Of a stretch of 62,446 nt of DNA, positions 34,449 to 43,365 are shown one piece after another. How positions within the stretch are numbered: the stretch's first letter is position 1; every line of letters begins with the position of its first letter. Where the stretch lies: NCBI GenBank assembly GCA_003021655.1, contig PXRP01000019.1, positions 1 through 62,446 of the forward strand, given 5' to 3'. Source of the stretch: Halobacteriales archaeon QS_4_69_31. Its GTDB lineage: Archaea; Halobacteriota; Halobacteria; Halobacteriales; Haloarculaceae. Position numbers and translations under genes: made by a program. A model generated the notes under the pieces. The model saw nothing but the letters and a program-made list of their open reading frames with translations. It did not search any database and was not told the DNA's origin.

Positions 34449-34766
34449 CGCCCGGTCTTACGGGAGCCGTGGCTTTCCTCTTGTGGTGTCCGGCGACCCG
34501 GCCGTGGCGATGGACTGGACCGAGGTGGCGGTCGGCGAGCGACCGCCCGACCGCGTCGAGCCCGGCCCGGCGTCAAAATGCCGGTGGCCGCCGAGCCTTC
34601 GGGACTATCGTGGCGGTCGCCTCCTCGAAGCGATGACCGACCGGCGCTGCTCGTCGACGATCTGGGTGAGGCTCCCGAGGCCGCTGTCGCGCACGTCCCG
34701 GTCCACTCCCGGCGCGTACGTAGCGCTGGGGGCCTCATGGGGAACGGTTCCAGACGGGAGGGTCAC
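34449..34766. pseudogene. Degenerate coding stretch
   Basis: About 320 nt without an intact gene. On the plus strand two neighbouring frames each show haloarchaeal codon bias over part of the region: VSGDPAVAMDWTEVAVGERP at about 34483-34542, and DDRPALLVDDLGEAPEAAVA starting near 34635 in another frame. No single frame spans both and there is no proper start/stop pair. I infer a decayed gene with one or more frameshifts; the family is not recognised. Confidence 0.3.
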
Positions 34767-35324
34767 CTATTCGGCGTCTGCGGGCGTGTCGAAATCGTGG
34801 AAGTGTTCGCCTTTCTCCTTCGAGAGGATGTTGAGCGCGGCGGCGGCGCCGTCGCCCGCGGAGATGATGGCCTGCCACTCCTCGGCGCGGACCATCGCGC
34901 CGGTGGCGTAGGCGTCCGCGACGCTCGTCTCCATCGTCACGTCGACGTCGACGACGTCCTCGTCGGCGAACGCACACCCCAGGTCCGCGGCCAGGTCCCG
35001 GTCGGCGCCGGTCGCGAGGACGACGTAGTCGGCCCCGTACTCGCCCTCGACCGTCTCGACGGTGAAGCCGTCGCCGTCGGCGCTCACGGCGGTCACCTCC
35101 TCGCCCTGGCGCCGGTCGACGCCGAACGAGTCCACCTGCTCGCGGGCGTCCTCGACGAACGCCGACCCGTCCTCGCTCTCGATCCCGAGGTAGTTGAACA
35201 GGTGGGCCTTGTGCAGCCACGTCTTGTCTGTGTCGAAGACAACGGTGTCGAGTCCGTTCTTGGCCGTGAACAGTGCAGCGCTCAGACCGGCGGCACCGCC
35301 GCCGACGACAGCCACGTCTGTCAT
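34767..35324 (-). CDS. Short FAD-binding pyridine-nucleotide-disulfide-type protein
   Basis: 185 residues from MTDVAVVGGGAAGLSAALF at 35324. The FAD-binding GxGxxG is at residues 8-13, followed by VVFDTDKTW. VVLATGADRD and DAYATGAMVRAEEWQAIISA GDGAA-like segments match the FAD domain of thioredoxin reductases. Both the NADPH domain and the redox CxxC are missing; only C-poor sequence is present. Short stand-alone forms like this are common in haloarchaea. It cannot be a classical disulfide reductase; an FAD-dependent role with another reductant is possible. Confidence 0.75.
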   Translation of the reverse strand: MTDVAVVGGGAAGLSAALFTAKNGLDTVVFDTDKTWLHKAHLFNYLGIESEDGSAFVEDAREQVDSFGVDRRQGEEVTAVSADGDGFTVETVEGEYGADYVVLATGADRDLAADLGCAFADEDVVDVDVTMETSVADAYATGAMVRAEEWQAIISAGDGAAAALNILSKEKGEHFHDFDTPADAE

Positions 35325-35364
35325 ACGCGACCGTTCGAAGGGCCCCACAATAGGGGTTGGGTCG

Positions 35365-35847
35365 CTACGGTTCAAGCAGTTCCTTCGTGCGGCGGTGGCG
35401 ATACCGGAACATCGGTTCGAAGCCGACGACGCCCAGCGGGCCGACGAGACGCCCGAGCGGGCCGCCGGGGAGTCGGTACTCGACGCGGTCGTGGACGCGA
35501 GTCCCGTCGGGAGTCGCCTCGAAGCGGTGGGTGTGGACCCAGTGGGGGAAGGGGCCGCGGGTCATCTCGTCGCGGAACATCGCCTCGCCGTCGCCCTCCC
35601 GCCGGGTGGCGATGTAGGAGATCCACCGCTGGCGCGGCCCGACGTCGAAGAGCCGGACCGACGACTCGATTGTCGACCCGGTCTCCAGGATGTCGGGGTC
35701 GGGGTCGCCGTCGGGCCCGCGGACGCCCTCGATGTGGAGGTGCATCCAGTCCGGCGTCAGTGCCTCCAGCCCGGAGACCCGCGAGTGGAACGCCCAGACT
35801 TCCTCGAACGGTGCGTCGACGAGGACCGACCGCTCGTAGACTGCCAT
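35365..35847 (-). CDS. SRPBCC (START-like) family protein
   Basis: 160 residues. VYERSVLVDAPFEEVWAFHS at the N-terminus, QRWISYIATRREGDGEAMF in the middle and HDRVEYRLPGGPLGRLVGPL then FRYRHRRTKELLEP at the end are typical of the polyketide-cyclase/ligand-binding SRPBCC fold. The fold binds a hydrophobic ligand in a cavity. The gene reads in the same direction as, and just upstream of, the short FAD protein. Confidence 0.85.
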   Translation of the reverse strand: MAVYERSVLVDAPFEEVWAFHSRVSGLEALTPDWMHLHIEGVRGPDGDPDPDILETGSTIESSVRLFDVGPRQRWISYIATRREGDGEAMFRDEMTRGPFPHWVHTHRFEATPDGTRVHDRVEYRLPGGPLGRLVGPLGVVGFEPMFRYRHRRTKELLEP

Positions 35848-35891
35848 ACCCGCGGTTCGAACCGTGACGGGATAACTGGTGTGGGACCTCG

Positions 35892-37145
35892 TCAGGGCCA
35901 GACGCCGGACGCCTCGGCCGAGCGGGCGATCCGCTCGATCGCGAGGACGTACGCGGCGACCCGGCGGTTGGGCACGTCACGCTCCTCGAAGACCTCCCGG
36001 AGGGCGTCGAAGGCGTCGACGATGACCGTCTCCAGTTCGTCGTTGACGCGCTGTTCGCTCCAGTAGAAGCGCTGGCGGTTCTGGACCCACTCGAAGTACG
36101 AGACGGTGACGCCGCCGGCGTTGGCGAGGACGTCCGGGAAGACGTGGACGTTCTGTCCGGTCAGGACGCCGTCGGCCTCGGGCGTCAGCGGGCCGTTGGC
36201 CCCCTCGACGACGATGTCGGCAGAGACCTCGTGTGCGAGCGTCTCGTCGATGGCGTTCTCGAGCGCGGCGGGCACCAGCAGGTCGACGTCCAGTGTCAGC
36301 AACTCGTCGTTGGTCAGCGTCTGGGGCGAGTCGAGGTCGACGACGTTGCCGGTCTCGTCTTTGGTGCGCTTGGCTGCGCGGGCGTCCAGGCCCTCGGGGT
36401 CGTAAGGCGCGCCCGACGAGTCCGAGACGGCGACGACCCTCGCGCCGATGTCTTCGAGCAGGCGGGCGGCGATGGAGCCGACGTTGCCGTACCCCTGGAC
36501 CGCGACGGTCGCGCCCTCGATGTCCTTGCCGAGCGCGTCGAAGGCCTCGCGGGCGGTGAGCATCACCGACCGGCCGGTCGCCTCGACGCGGCCCTCGCTG
36601 CCCCCGCTCTCGACCGCCTTGCCCGTGACGACGCCGGGTTCGGTCGTGTTCTCCAGGGTCTCGTAGGTGTCTTTGATCCAGTTCATCTCCCGCTGGCCGG
36701 TGTTGACGTCGGGCGCGGGGATGTCCCTGTCCTCGCCGACGAACGGCTGGAGTTCCGTCGCGAACGAGCGGGTGATCCGCTCGAGTTCGCTCGCGCTGTA
36801 GGCGTCGGGGTCGACCTCGATCCCGCCCTTGCCGCCGCCGTAGGGGATGTCCGCGACGGCACACTTGACCGCCATCCATCCCGAGAGCGCCTTGACCTCG
36901 TCGCGGGTGACCTGCGGGTGGTACCGGATCCCGCCCTTGTACGGGCCGCGAACGCCGTTGAACTGCGACCGGTAGGCGTGGAACACCTCGAGCGCGCCGT
37001 CGTCCATCTCGACCGCGAGATTCGTCTCGAGGACGCGCTCTGGATGTTTCAGCCGCTCGATCACGCCGGGGTCGACGTCGACGTGGGCCGCCGCGTCGTC
37101 GACCTGTTCCTGGAGGCTCTCGAATGGATTGACCTCGTCGGCCAT
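35892..37145 (-). CDS. gdhA: Glutamate dehydrogenase
   Basis: 417 residues from [14 protein letters not shown] at 37145, a normal length for hexameric GDH. Key motifs are [11 protein letters not shown], the catalytic-lysine motif [25 protein letters not shown], the Rossmann motif [16 protein letters not shown], and [17 protein letters not shown]. It interconverts glutamate and 2-oxoglutarate plus ammonium. An acidic cofactor-binding end after GYGNVG (AVSDSSG) does not settle NAD versus NADP. The next genes on this strand encode a CitE-like lyase; a MaoC hydratase follows. Confidence 0.95.
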   Translation of the reverse strand: MADEVNPFESLQEQVDDAAAHVDVDPGVIERLKHPERVLETNLAVEMDDGALEVFHAYRSQFNGVRGPYKGGIRYHPQVTRDEVKALSGWMAVKCAVADIPYGGGKGGIEVDPDAYSASELERITRSFATELQPFVGEDRDIPAPDVNTGQREMNWIKDTYETLENTTEPGVVTGKAVESGGSEGRVEATGRSVMLTAREAFDALGKDIEGATVAVQGYGNVGSIAARLLEDIGARVVAVSDSSGAPYDPEGLDARAAKRTKDETGNVVDLDSPQTLTNDELLTLDVDLLVPAALENAIDETLAHEVSADIVVEGANGPLTPEADGVLTGQNVHVFPDVLANAGGVTVSYFEWVQNRQRFYWSEQRVNDELETVIVDAFDALREVFEERDVPNRRVAAYVLAIERIARSAEASGVWP

Positions 37146-37213
37146 ACCCCCGTGGTCGGTCAGGACCGTGAAAAGAATGGCGGGCGTGTGTCCCCCGGCC
37201 ACGCCGGGCCGGG

Positions 37214-38071
37214 TCAGTCGGGGCCCTCGAACGACCGGTCGGCGGCCCGGGCACGCTCGCGGACGCGCTCGGCCTGGGCGACAAGCGGCGCGTCGATCAT
37301 CTCGCCGTCGACCGCGAACACCGCCTTCCCGGCCGCCTCGGCGGCGTCGCGGGCCGACAGGACGCGTCGCGCCCACGCGACCCGCTCGGGGTCGGGCGTG
37401 AACGTCTCGTTGATCGGGTCGACCTGCGCCGGGTGGATGGCCAGTTTCCCGTCGTAGCCCAGTTCGAACGCCTCGCGGGTGGCCTGTCTGAGACCGTCCT
37501 CGTCCTCGAAGTCGGTGAAGACGGTGTCGACCGCGTCCACACCGGCCGCCGTCGCCGCGAGGACGACGCGCTGGCGGGCGTGGCTGACTTCCGCTCCCCC
37601 CGGGGTGCGGGCCGCCCCGAGGTCGGCGGCCAGGTCCTCGGCGCCGAACACGAGCGCGTCGGTCGGGTCCGCGGCCGCGATGGCCTCCGCGTGGAGGACG
37701 CCGGCGGCCGTCTCGACCAGCGCCAGCACGGGCAGGTCGGCGTCGCGCTCGCGGGCCATCGCCGCCAGGTGGGTCACGTCGTCGGCGTCCGCGACTTTCG
37801 GACAGACGAGCGCGTCCGGGGCGACCCCGTCGAGGACGGCGTCCAGGTCCGTCGCGGCCCCCCGTCCCGGCGGCGAGACGCGCACGTAGACCTCGGGGTC
37901 GGCCTCGATGTCGGCCAGGGCCTCACGGACGTGCTCGCGGGCCGCCGGCCGCTGGTCGGGCGCGACCGCGTCCTCCAGGTCGAACACGACGACGTCGGCC
38001 CCGGTGGTCGGTGCCTTGCGCATGAGGGCTGGCTGGTCGCCCGGCGAGAACAGGACGCTCCGGCGTGGCAT
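37214..38071 (-). CDS. HpcH/HpaI aldolase (CitE-like CoA ester lyase)
   Basis: 285 residues from [20 protein letters not shown] at 38071. The TIM barrel shows [20 protein letters not shown] (metal-binding Glu/Asp), [28 protein letters not shown], and [14 protein letters not shown]. The C-terminal [16 protein letters not shown] is diagnostic of the CitE/malyl-CoA lyase group. In haloarchaea, members act as beta-methylmalyl-CoA lyase or malyl-CoA thioesterase in the methylaspartate cycle, or serve other CoA esters. I cannot tell which from sequence. The MaoC gene starts divergently 83 nt away. Confidence 0.88.
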   Translation of the reverse strand: MPRRSVLFSPGDQPALMRKAPTTGADVVVFDLEDAVAPDQRPAAREHVREALADIEADPEVYVRVSPPGRGAATDLDAVLDGVAPDALVCPKVADADDVTHLAAMARERDADLPVLALVETAAGVLHAEAIAAADPTDALVFGAEDLAADLGAARTPGGAEVSHARQRVVLAATAAGVDAVDTVFTDFEDEDGLRQATREAFELGYDGKLAIHPAQVDPINETFTPDPERVAWARRVLSARDAAEAAGKAVFAVDGEMIDAPLVAQAERVRERARAADRSFEGPD

Positions 38072-38153
38072 GGTGGGTCGTTCGGGCGCCCGCAGTGTAC
38101 CTTTTTCTCCCGTTCGACCCCACGCTTTTTTCCCGGCCGGTCCACCTCGGTGT

Positions 38154-38615
38154 ATGCCCGGCAAGTACTACGAGGAGTTCATGGTAGGCGAGACCATCGT
38201 CCACGACAAGCGCCGGACGGTCTCGGAGGCGGACAACCAGCGGTTCTGTGACATGACGATGAACCAGCAGCCGCTCCACCTGGACGCCGACTTCGCCGCG
38301 GACACGCAGTTCGGCGAGCGCCTCGTCAACGGCCTCTACACGATGAGCCTCGCGGTGGGGCTGTCGATCCCCGAGACCACGGACGGGACCATCGTGGCGA
38401 ACCTCTCGTACGACGAGGTGGAACACCCCGCGCCCGTCTTCCACGGCGACACGCTCCGCGCGGAATCGACGGTCACGGATAAACGCGAGACCAGCGACGG
38501 GGAGCGCGGCGTCGTCACAATGCACGTCGAGGCCTTCGCCGTCAACCGCGGGGACGAACTCGTCTGCGAGTTCGACCGGACGGTGCTGTCCGAGAAGGCA
38601 CCCGACGAGGGATAA
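38154..38615 (+). CDS. MaoC-like dehydratase/hydratase
   Basis: 153 residues from MPGKYYEEFMVGETIVHDKR at 38154. The hot-dog fold carries the hydratase-2 motif: RFCDMTMNQQPLHLDADFAA (D/N and H catalytic pair) followed by FGERLVNGLYTMSLAVGL. It hydrates an enoyl-CoA or mesaconyl-CoA type substrate. Its position opposite the CitE-like lyase and near glutamate dehydrogenase suggests a shared carbon pathway. The methylaspartate-cycle mesaconyl-CoA hydratase is normally longer (two hot-dog domains), so identity with it is unlikely. Confidence 0.88.
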   Translation: MPGKYYEEFMVGETIVHDKRRTVSEADNQRFCDMTMNQQPLHLDADFAADTQFGERLVNGLYTMSLAVGLSIPETTDGTIVANLSYDEVEHPAPVFHGDTLRAESTVTDKRETSDGERGVVTMHVEAFAVNRGDELVCEFDRTVLSEKAPDEG

Positions 38616-38661
38616 AGGGTGAGGGGTGACGGGACCCTCGGTTCCGGTTCGGTCGCCCGCG

Positions 38662-39036
38662 TCAGGCCGTCGTCAGCGTGACGACGTTGGCGACGACGGT
38701 CAGCACGGACGGGAGCGCGACCCCGAGCGCGATGACGACGCCGTCGTCGGGTCGGGCCTCGCGCACGAGCCCAGCACAGCCGAGCACGAACACCTTCGCC
38801 AGCGCGAGCGCGCCGAACCCGTATCCCTCGATCGCCCACCGCATGATGGGGTTGCCCTCCGCGAGTCCCGCGGAGAGCCCGAGATACGTCGTGTACACGT
38901 CCAACGTCACCGCCACGAGTACGACCAGCCACAGCGATACCTCCACGGTGTCCGCCCTCCGGGCCGTCGCCCAGACCCGCGCCTCTGCTGCGGCCACGTA
39001 CGACGGACTGTCGTCCTCGAACGTCGTATCGACCAT
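38662..39036 (-). CDS. DUF5658-type membrane protein
   Basis: 124 residues from MVDTTFEDDSPSYVAAAEAR at 39036. Three or four membrane spans: VSLWLVVLVAVTLDVYTTYL, IEGYGFGALALAKVFVLGCA and VIALGVALPSVLTVVANVVT. The D-x-YTTYLGLSAGLAEGNP-x-MR motif in the first loop is characteristic of the DUF5658 family found in archaea and bacteria. No function is known. It is divergent from the M24 relic. Confidence 0.72.
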   Translation of the reverse strand: MVDTTFEDDSPSYVAAAEARVWATARRADTVEVSLWLVVLVAVTLDVYTTYLGLSAGLAEGNPIMRWAIEGYGFGALALAKVFVLGCAGLVREARPDDGVVIALGVALPSVLTVVANVVTLTTA

Positions 39037-39157
39037 CGCTTCCCCACGTATGACCCACCCACGGGTCACACCGGAGAGACTCCACCAGCCCTCAAAAAAC
39101 TTCCCGTGTGAAGGGTTGGCCACCCACTTTTTCACGATTCGTTCCCTGACAGAGGGT

Positions 39158-39517
39158 GTGACGACGGCAGTTCCCGCGAGCGAGTTCCGGTCACGGCTCG
39201 CCCGGGTCCGCGACCGACTGGCCGGAACTGACGCCGACGCGGCCGTCTGGTTCGGCGCGACGGCCACCGTCGACGGCTACTACTCGGAACTGGAGCGGAC
39301 GATGTTCGTCGGGGCGGTCGACGACGAGAACGAACACTACTTCGAACTGATGCACGAGGCCCAGGAGACCGCCTTCGAGGCGATGGGACCGGGCGTTCCG
39401 GTCAGCCACGTCGACGAGGCGGGCTACCGCCACTCGGATACCGTGGTCGTCACCGACGACGGCATCGAGTTTCTGACCTACTTCCCGCGGGACCTCGAAT
39501 CGAACGTGGTCGGGTAG
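39158..39517 (+). pseudogene. M24 peptidase (Xaa-Pro peptidase) with two internal deletions
   Basis: The 119-residue frame from the GTG at 39158 is a mosaic of three parts of a protein normally near 390 residues. Residues 1-36 (SEFRSRLARVRDRLAGTDAD, VWFGAT) are the family N-terminus. The next part (TVDGYYSELERTMFVG then HYFELMHEAQETAFEAMGPG) is from the catalytic domain. The last 30 (GYRHSDTVVVTDDGIEFLTY, FPRDLESNVVG) are its C-terminus. The pieces join in frame. Most metal ligands (second Asp, His, first Glu of M24) are missing, so it cannot be an active metallopeptidase. In intact relatives GAT-VDGYY follows a TGAT motif, which fits deletion at a shared GAT. Confidence 0.72.
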
Positions 39518-39563
39518 CAATCGAGCCCCGTCCGCGGGTCGCCCGGTGCCGGAGAGCCCTGCC

Positions 39564-40613
39564 TCAGACCTGTTCGAACGACTGGAGGACGACGGCGACC
39601 GCGTCCGTCGACGGCAGGTCACGGACGCTGTACTCCGTCGGGTGCTGCTGGTCGTGTGGATACGCCTCCGGTTGCGGGACGTCGTCGGTCTCGGTCCCGG
39701 TGTGGTCGCGGAAGAACTCGCGGGTGATCATCGGCTCGACGAACGCCAGCCGCGGGTCCTGGCCGTTCTCGCCGACGCCGACGAACCCCTGGATGAGCGT
39801 ATTCGTGAACTGCTCGGGCTGGCCGGGGAGTTCCGGGGCGTCGACCGGCGCCGTGTGTTCGCCCATATCGCCGATGTAGCGCTGGTCGGCGACCGGTTCG
39901 GGCGAGCGGGCGTACCCCTCGGGGAGCTGGTCGTAATCGAAGTTCGTCGACGTCACCGCCCCGTCCGGGTCGGGAGCCGGGCTTCCCCCGGTGTACTCCC
40001 CGTTGCCGGTGTCGTAGGGCGGGAGGGCGGGGCCCCCCACGCCGTCGACCGTCGCCGGGTCGAGCATGTGGAAGTGGATGTCGAAGTGTGGTCGCTCCCA
40101 GGCACCCGCGCCGCCGAAGTGACCCTCCGGGTTCCAGTTGAGCCCGAGGAACGTGAACGGCGTCTCGGCCGCGTCCGGGAACGGGACGAAAAACTGCAGC
40201 GACTCCTTGAAGTGGATCGTCGCCGCCTGCCCGCCGGCGCGGTACTTGTCCGTCTCCGCGCGGTTGTCGGCGTCGGCCAGGTCCGCCGCGCTCGGCAGGC
40301 CCTCGAACGCCGCACGGTCGAACTCGACGCCGTGGTACTTCGGTTCGCCCGACGGCGTCTCGCTCGTGAACGTCCGTACCTCGCCGCCCCCGAGTTCGAC
40401 CGTTCTCCCGTACTCGGTGATCCCATCCGGCGGGAAACTACCGCCGTTCCCGGTGCCGTTACCGTTGCCGTTCTTGCCGGGACCCGACCGGGACGCCGTG
40501 GCGACGCCGAGCCCGCCGAGGACGGCGCTTCCCGCCACCGCCGACTGGAGGAACTCGCGCCGCCCGAGGTTTCGAAGTCGATTCGACTCCCGGGTGGTGT
40601 CGTCGTCTGACAT
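39564..40613 (-). CDS. Tat-secreted protein, TTHB210/DUF5602-like
   Basis: 349 residues from MSDDDTTRESNRLRNLGRR; an ATG at 40625 is also possible. The twin-arginine signal is LGRREFLQSAVAGSAVLGGL, so it is exported folded. Gly/Asn repeats (GNGNGTGNGG) then lead to a globular domain with WERPHFDIHFHML, a His-rich strand reminiscent of the TTHB210-like proteins, and GFVGVGENGQDPRLAFVEPM. There is no C-terminal anchor. Function is unknown; the HFDIHFHM cluster could bind a metal. Confidence 0.65.
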   Translation of the reverse strand: MSDDDTTRESNRLRNLGRREFLQSAVAGSAVLGGLGVATASRSGPGKNGNGNGTGNGGSFPPDGITEYGRTVELGGGEVRTFTSETPSGEPKYHGVEFDRAAFEGLPSAADLADADNRAETDKYRAGGQAATIHFKESLQFFVPFPDAAETPFTFLGLNWNPEGHFGGAGAWERPHFDIHFHMLDPATVDGVGGPALPPYDTGNGEYTGGSPAPDPDGAVTSTNFDYDQLPEGYARSPEPVADQRYIGDMGEHTAPVDAPELPGQPEQFTNTLIQGFVGVGENGQDPRLAFVEPMITREFFRDHTGTETDDVPQPEAYPHDQQHPTEYSVRDLPSTDAVAVVLQSFEQV

Positions 40614-40901
40614 GTCTACCCCCATATGCGTGCGGCCAGCCTCACCTGTCACCGCATCGTCTCGTCCGATAGTTCAGAGCGTCTTAAATGTGCGGGGACA
40701 TTCGTCTCTAGCTACGACTCACCACCGGTTCGACCGTACCGGCGCAGTTCTACACCTGTCGTGTCGAATGTTCACATGCGGCGCACGCGACCGTCACAGG
40801 TGCTCCGAGCGGGCCACCGAGCCTCGAACCGGGGGAGAACCGCGACGCGGACGGAGCGCCCCCGAGCGGAATATGCGCGGCCACGGAGGGGCCGAGGCGC
40901 T

Positions 40902-42359
40902 CTAGTAGGTCTGCGCCCAGAAGGCCGTCTCCGTGGCGGTTTCGCCACAGACCGCACACTCGTCGTGGATCGGTTCCTCGTCGCGGTCCAGCGGGACCAT
41001 CACGATCTCGGCGGCGATCGCCTCCTTGATCGGGTCCTCGCAGTCCGCGTCGCCACACCAGCCGGTCTTGACGTAGCCGCCGTGCTGGCCGATAGTGCCG
41101 AGGATCTCCTCGCGGGAGTCGGCCTCGCGGATCTCGCCTTCCAGGGTCTGTTCGGCGCGGGCGTACAGTTTGGCGTAGACGGTGTCGAGGTGGTCCTCGA
41201 CGGTTTCGACCAGTCCCGCGCGGTCCTCGACGGCCTCCTCGCCGTCGGGGCGGTGGACGAGCGTCAGTTCGTCGTCCGCGACCTCGTTGGGGCCGACCTC
41301 GACCCGGAGAGGGATACCTTTCAGCTCCCACTCGTTGTACTTGAAGCCGGGGTTGCGGTTGTCGCGGTCGTCGAGGCGGGTGCGGACGCCGGCCTCGTCG
41401 AGTTCGGCGGCGAGGTCGGCGGCGTAGTCGAGGACCTCGTCTTTGGTGTCCTCCTGCCAGATGGGGACGACGACGACCTGCTTGGGCGCGAGCGTCGGGG
41501 GCAATACGAGCCCCTGGTCGTCAGAGTGAGTCATGATGAGCGCGCCCATCGCGCGCCAGGAGATCCCCCAGGAGGTGGTATGGGCGGTCCGGTCGCGCTC
41601 GTCCTCGCCGACGTAGGTGATGTCGAACGCCTCGGCGAAGGAGGTCCCCAGGTAGTGGGAGGTGGCGGCCTGGACGCTCTTGCCGTCGGGCATCAGTGTC
41701 TCGATGGTGGTGGTGGTGTGGGCGCCGGGGAACTTGTCGTGAGGGGGTTTGCGCCCCTTGAGGGCGGGCATGGCCAGGACGTCCTCGTAGAGGCGCTCGT
41801 ACTGGTCGAGGCGGGTCATCGTCTCGTCCATGGCGCCCGCCAGGTCGGCGTGGGCGGTGTGGCCCTCCTGCCAGAGGAACTCCTTGGTGCGGAAGAACGG
41901 CTTGGTCTCGGTGGCCTCCCAGCGGACGACCGAACACCACTGGTTGACCCGCATCGGCAGGTCCCTGTGCGACCGGACCCACCTGGCGATGAAGGGAGTG
42001 ATGATGGACTCGCTGGTCGGCCGGACCGCCAGGCGCTCCTCAAGTTCCTCGTAGCCGCCGTGGGTCACCCACGCCACCTCGGGGTCGAACCCCTCGACGA
42101 CGTCTTTCTCCCGCTCCAGGTACGATTCCGGGATGAAAAGCGGAAAGTAGGCGTTCTGGACGCCCGTGTCCTTGAACCAGCCGTCGAGGTGCTCCCGGAG
42201 GCGTTCCCAGACGGCGTAGCCGCGGGGCCGGGTGACGATGAACCCGCCCATCGGCGCGTAGTCGGCCAGTTGTGCCTTCTGGACGACCTCCGCGTACCAG
42301 TCGCCGGTCGCGTGTTCCTTGCTCTCGGTGATACCGAGTTCCTGGTGGTCCTCGCTCAT
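40902..42359 (-). CDS. proS: Prolyl-tRNA synthetase (archaeal/eukaryotic type)
   Basis: 485 residues from MSEDHQELGITESKEHATGD at 42359. Class II motif 2 is RWEATETKPFFRTKEFLWQE, with the TxE loop RPTSESIITP before it and GISWRAMGALIMTHSDDQGL as motif 3. An anticodon-binding domain follows (VVVPIWQEDTKDEVLDYAAD). The C-terminal zinc domain has CGDADCEDP and CAVCGE plus the terminal Tyr, as in the archaeal/eukaryotic class rather than the bacterial type with an editing insertion. A TTATAC box at 42384-42389 lies about 27 nt upstream, so the mRNA is probably leaderless. Confidence 0.96.
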   Translation of the reverse strand: MSEDHQELGITESKEHATGDWYAEVVQKAQLADYAPMGGFIVTRPRGYAVWERLREHLDGWFKDTGVQNAYFPLFIPESYLEREKDVVEGFDPEVAWVTHGGYEELEERLAVRPTSESIITPFIARWVRSHRDLPMRVNQWCSVVRWEATETKPFFRTKEFLWQEGHTAHADLAGAMDETMTRLDQYERLYEDVLAMPALKGRKPPHDKFPGAHTTTTIETLMPDGKSVQAATSHYLGTSFAEAFDITYVGEDERDRTAHTTSWGISWRAMGALIMTHSDDQGLVLPPTLAPKQVVVVPIWQEDTKDEVLDYAADLAAELDEAGVRTRLDDRDNRNPGFKYNEWELKGIPLRVEVGPNEVADDELTLVHRPDGEEAVEDRAGLVETVEDHLDTVYAKLYARAEQTLEGEIREADSREEILGTIGQHGGYVKTGWCGDADCEDPIKEAIAAEIVMVPLDRDEEPIHDECAVCGETATETAFWAQTY

Positions 42360-42383
42360 CGATGGATGCTGACGGCGCGGGGT

Positions 42384-42389
42384 GTTATA
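42384..42389 (-). promoter_or_regulatory. TATA box of proS
   Basis: On the minus strand GTATAA at 42384-42389 lies about 27 nt before the proS ATG at 42359, matching leaderless transcription. Confidence 0.5.
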
Positions 42390-42444
42390 CAGGCTGTGTT
42401 CTCGCGCTCGGCAGTTATTTGTACTGAGAGTACCAGCCAAGATC

Positions 42445-42469
42445 CTGAGGATGTCACAGAACGATTCAC
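42445..42469. repeat. 25-nt element, copy 1
   Basis: CTGAGGATGTCACAGAACGA (then TTCAC) at 42445-42469 matches 61263-61287 at 22 of 25 positions, all three differences being transitions. Both copies lie in AT-richer, gene-poor sequence. They could be relics of one mobile element or a shared protein-coding fragment (EDVTERFT versus EGVIERFT). Confidence 0.5.
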
Positions 42470-42523
42470 GCGGAGATAGTTTCACTCCGGTCTCCTACGA
42501 ACAGGCTGTTAACCCGGTTTTGC

Positions 42524-42634
42524 TCATTGAGCGACTCGACCGAGTCGGTAGAACGGATATGAGAGTATCGCGGTGTACACGACGAGGGTACCAGCGAGGA
42601 TGATCGTGGCCCAAAATGGTCGAACGAGAAACAC
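42524..42634 (-). CDS. Possible 36-aa single-span membrane protein
   Basis: From a GTG at 42634 the minus strand encodes 36 residues: VFLVRPFWATIILAGTLVVY then TAILSYPFYRLGRVAQ. It has one membrane span and an aromatic, positively charged end, as expected of a small inner-membrane peptide. An overlapping plus-strand ORF (42616-42741, 41 residues) is less protein-like. The call rests only on composition; I do not recognise a family. The rest of the 42360-42879 gap (about 520 nt, fairly AT-rich) shows no other gene but has a 25-nt element repeated near 61263. Confidence 0.35.
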   Translation of the reverse strand: MFLVRPFWATIILAGTLVVYTAILSYPFYRLGRVAQ

Positions 42635-42879
42635 ACCAGTTCGGTCGGCGGGCGTTCTTGACCGTCGTGGTGCTGGTCGGGGCAGTCGTCCACTTCGACC
42701 GGAGGGACATCTCCCGACGGGCGGGCGGTCCGCCGCCGTGAGAGCCCGTGACCCGTCCGGCGACGCCACTGGCCGAGGACGTGCGCGATTCACGTTTCGC
42801 GGTGGCCACTCGCCGTTGCCTCCCGAGCACATTACGCGGGTGACCTGGTCCGCGCGGTCTCGCTCGGGCGCTCGAGGGG

Positions 42880-43365
42880 TCACTCCGGGTCGACGGCGAA
42901 CGGGCTCTCGGAGTCGCGCCACGCCCAGCCGGGAAGCCTGGTCTGGAAGCCCGCGGCGAGTGCGGCGTCCAGGTCGTCGAGGCCAGCGGCGTCGTCGGGG
43001 CCGCCGTGGGTGGTCACGTCGGCGTAGTGGAACGTGGCCTCCCCGAGCAGGCGCAGCGGCTGGGCGCCGGCGACCATCCCCGCGAGTTCCCGCCCGAGGA
43101 GTTCGTCGACGACGAACCCGGGGTAGTCCCGCGTCACGTCCAGGTCGCGGAGAAAACGGACGAGTGCGGCGACGTTCACGGCCAGATCGCCGCGAGCGAA
43201 CACTTCGTCGACGGTCGCGCGGTACTGCGCGGCCTCGACCGTGGCGACGTCCGTGTCGAACTGCTCGCCCAGTTGTGCGCGGGTTTCGTTGATCAGCGCG
43301 ACGACCGCCTCGCGCTCGCGGACCCACTCGCGCTCCTCGGCGACGACTGCGGGTGTGAGCTCCAT
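42880..43365 (-). CDS. Conserved hypothetical protein
   Basis: 161 residues from MELTPAVVAEEREWVREREA at 43365. It is all helical in appearance: INETRAQLGEQFDTDVATVE, RATVDEVFARGDLAVNVAAL and GRELAGMVAGAQPLRLLGEA. No Cys, no membrane span and no recognised motif. The composition (acidic, Ala-rich) is that of a normal haloarchaeal cytosolic protein. It is divergent from the aCPSF1 gene. Confidence 0.6.
   Translation of the reverse strand: MELTPAVVAEEREWVREREAVVALINETRAQLGEQFDTDVATVEAAQYRATVDEVFARGDLAVNVAALVRFLRDLDVTRDYPGFVVDELLGRELAGMVAGAQPLRLLGEATFHYADVTTHGGPDDAAGLDDLDAALAAGFQTRLPGWAWRDSESPFAVDPE

Noticed and set aside
42616..42741. A 41-codon plus-strand frame with a Tat-like start (FGRRAFLTVVVLVGAVV)
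   Set aside because: It overlaps the more protein-like 36-residue frame on the other strand, and lacks a mature domain after the signal-like segment.
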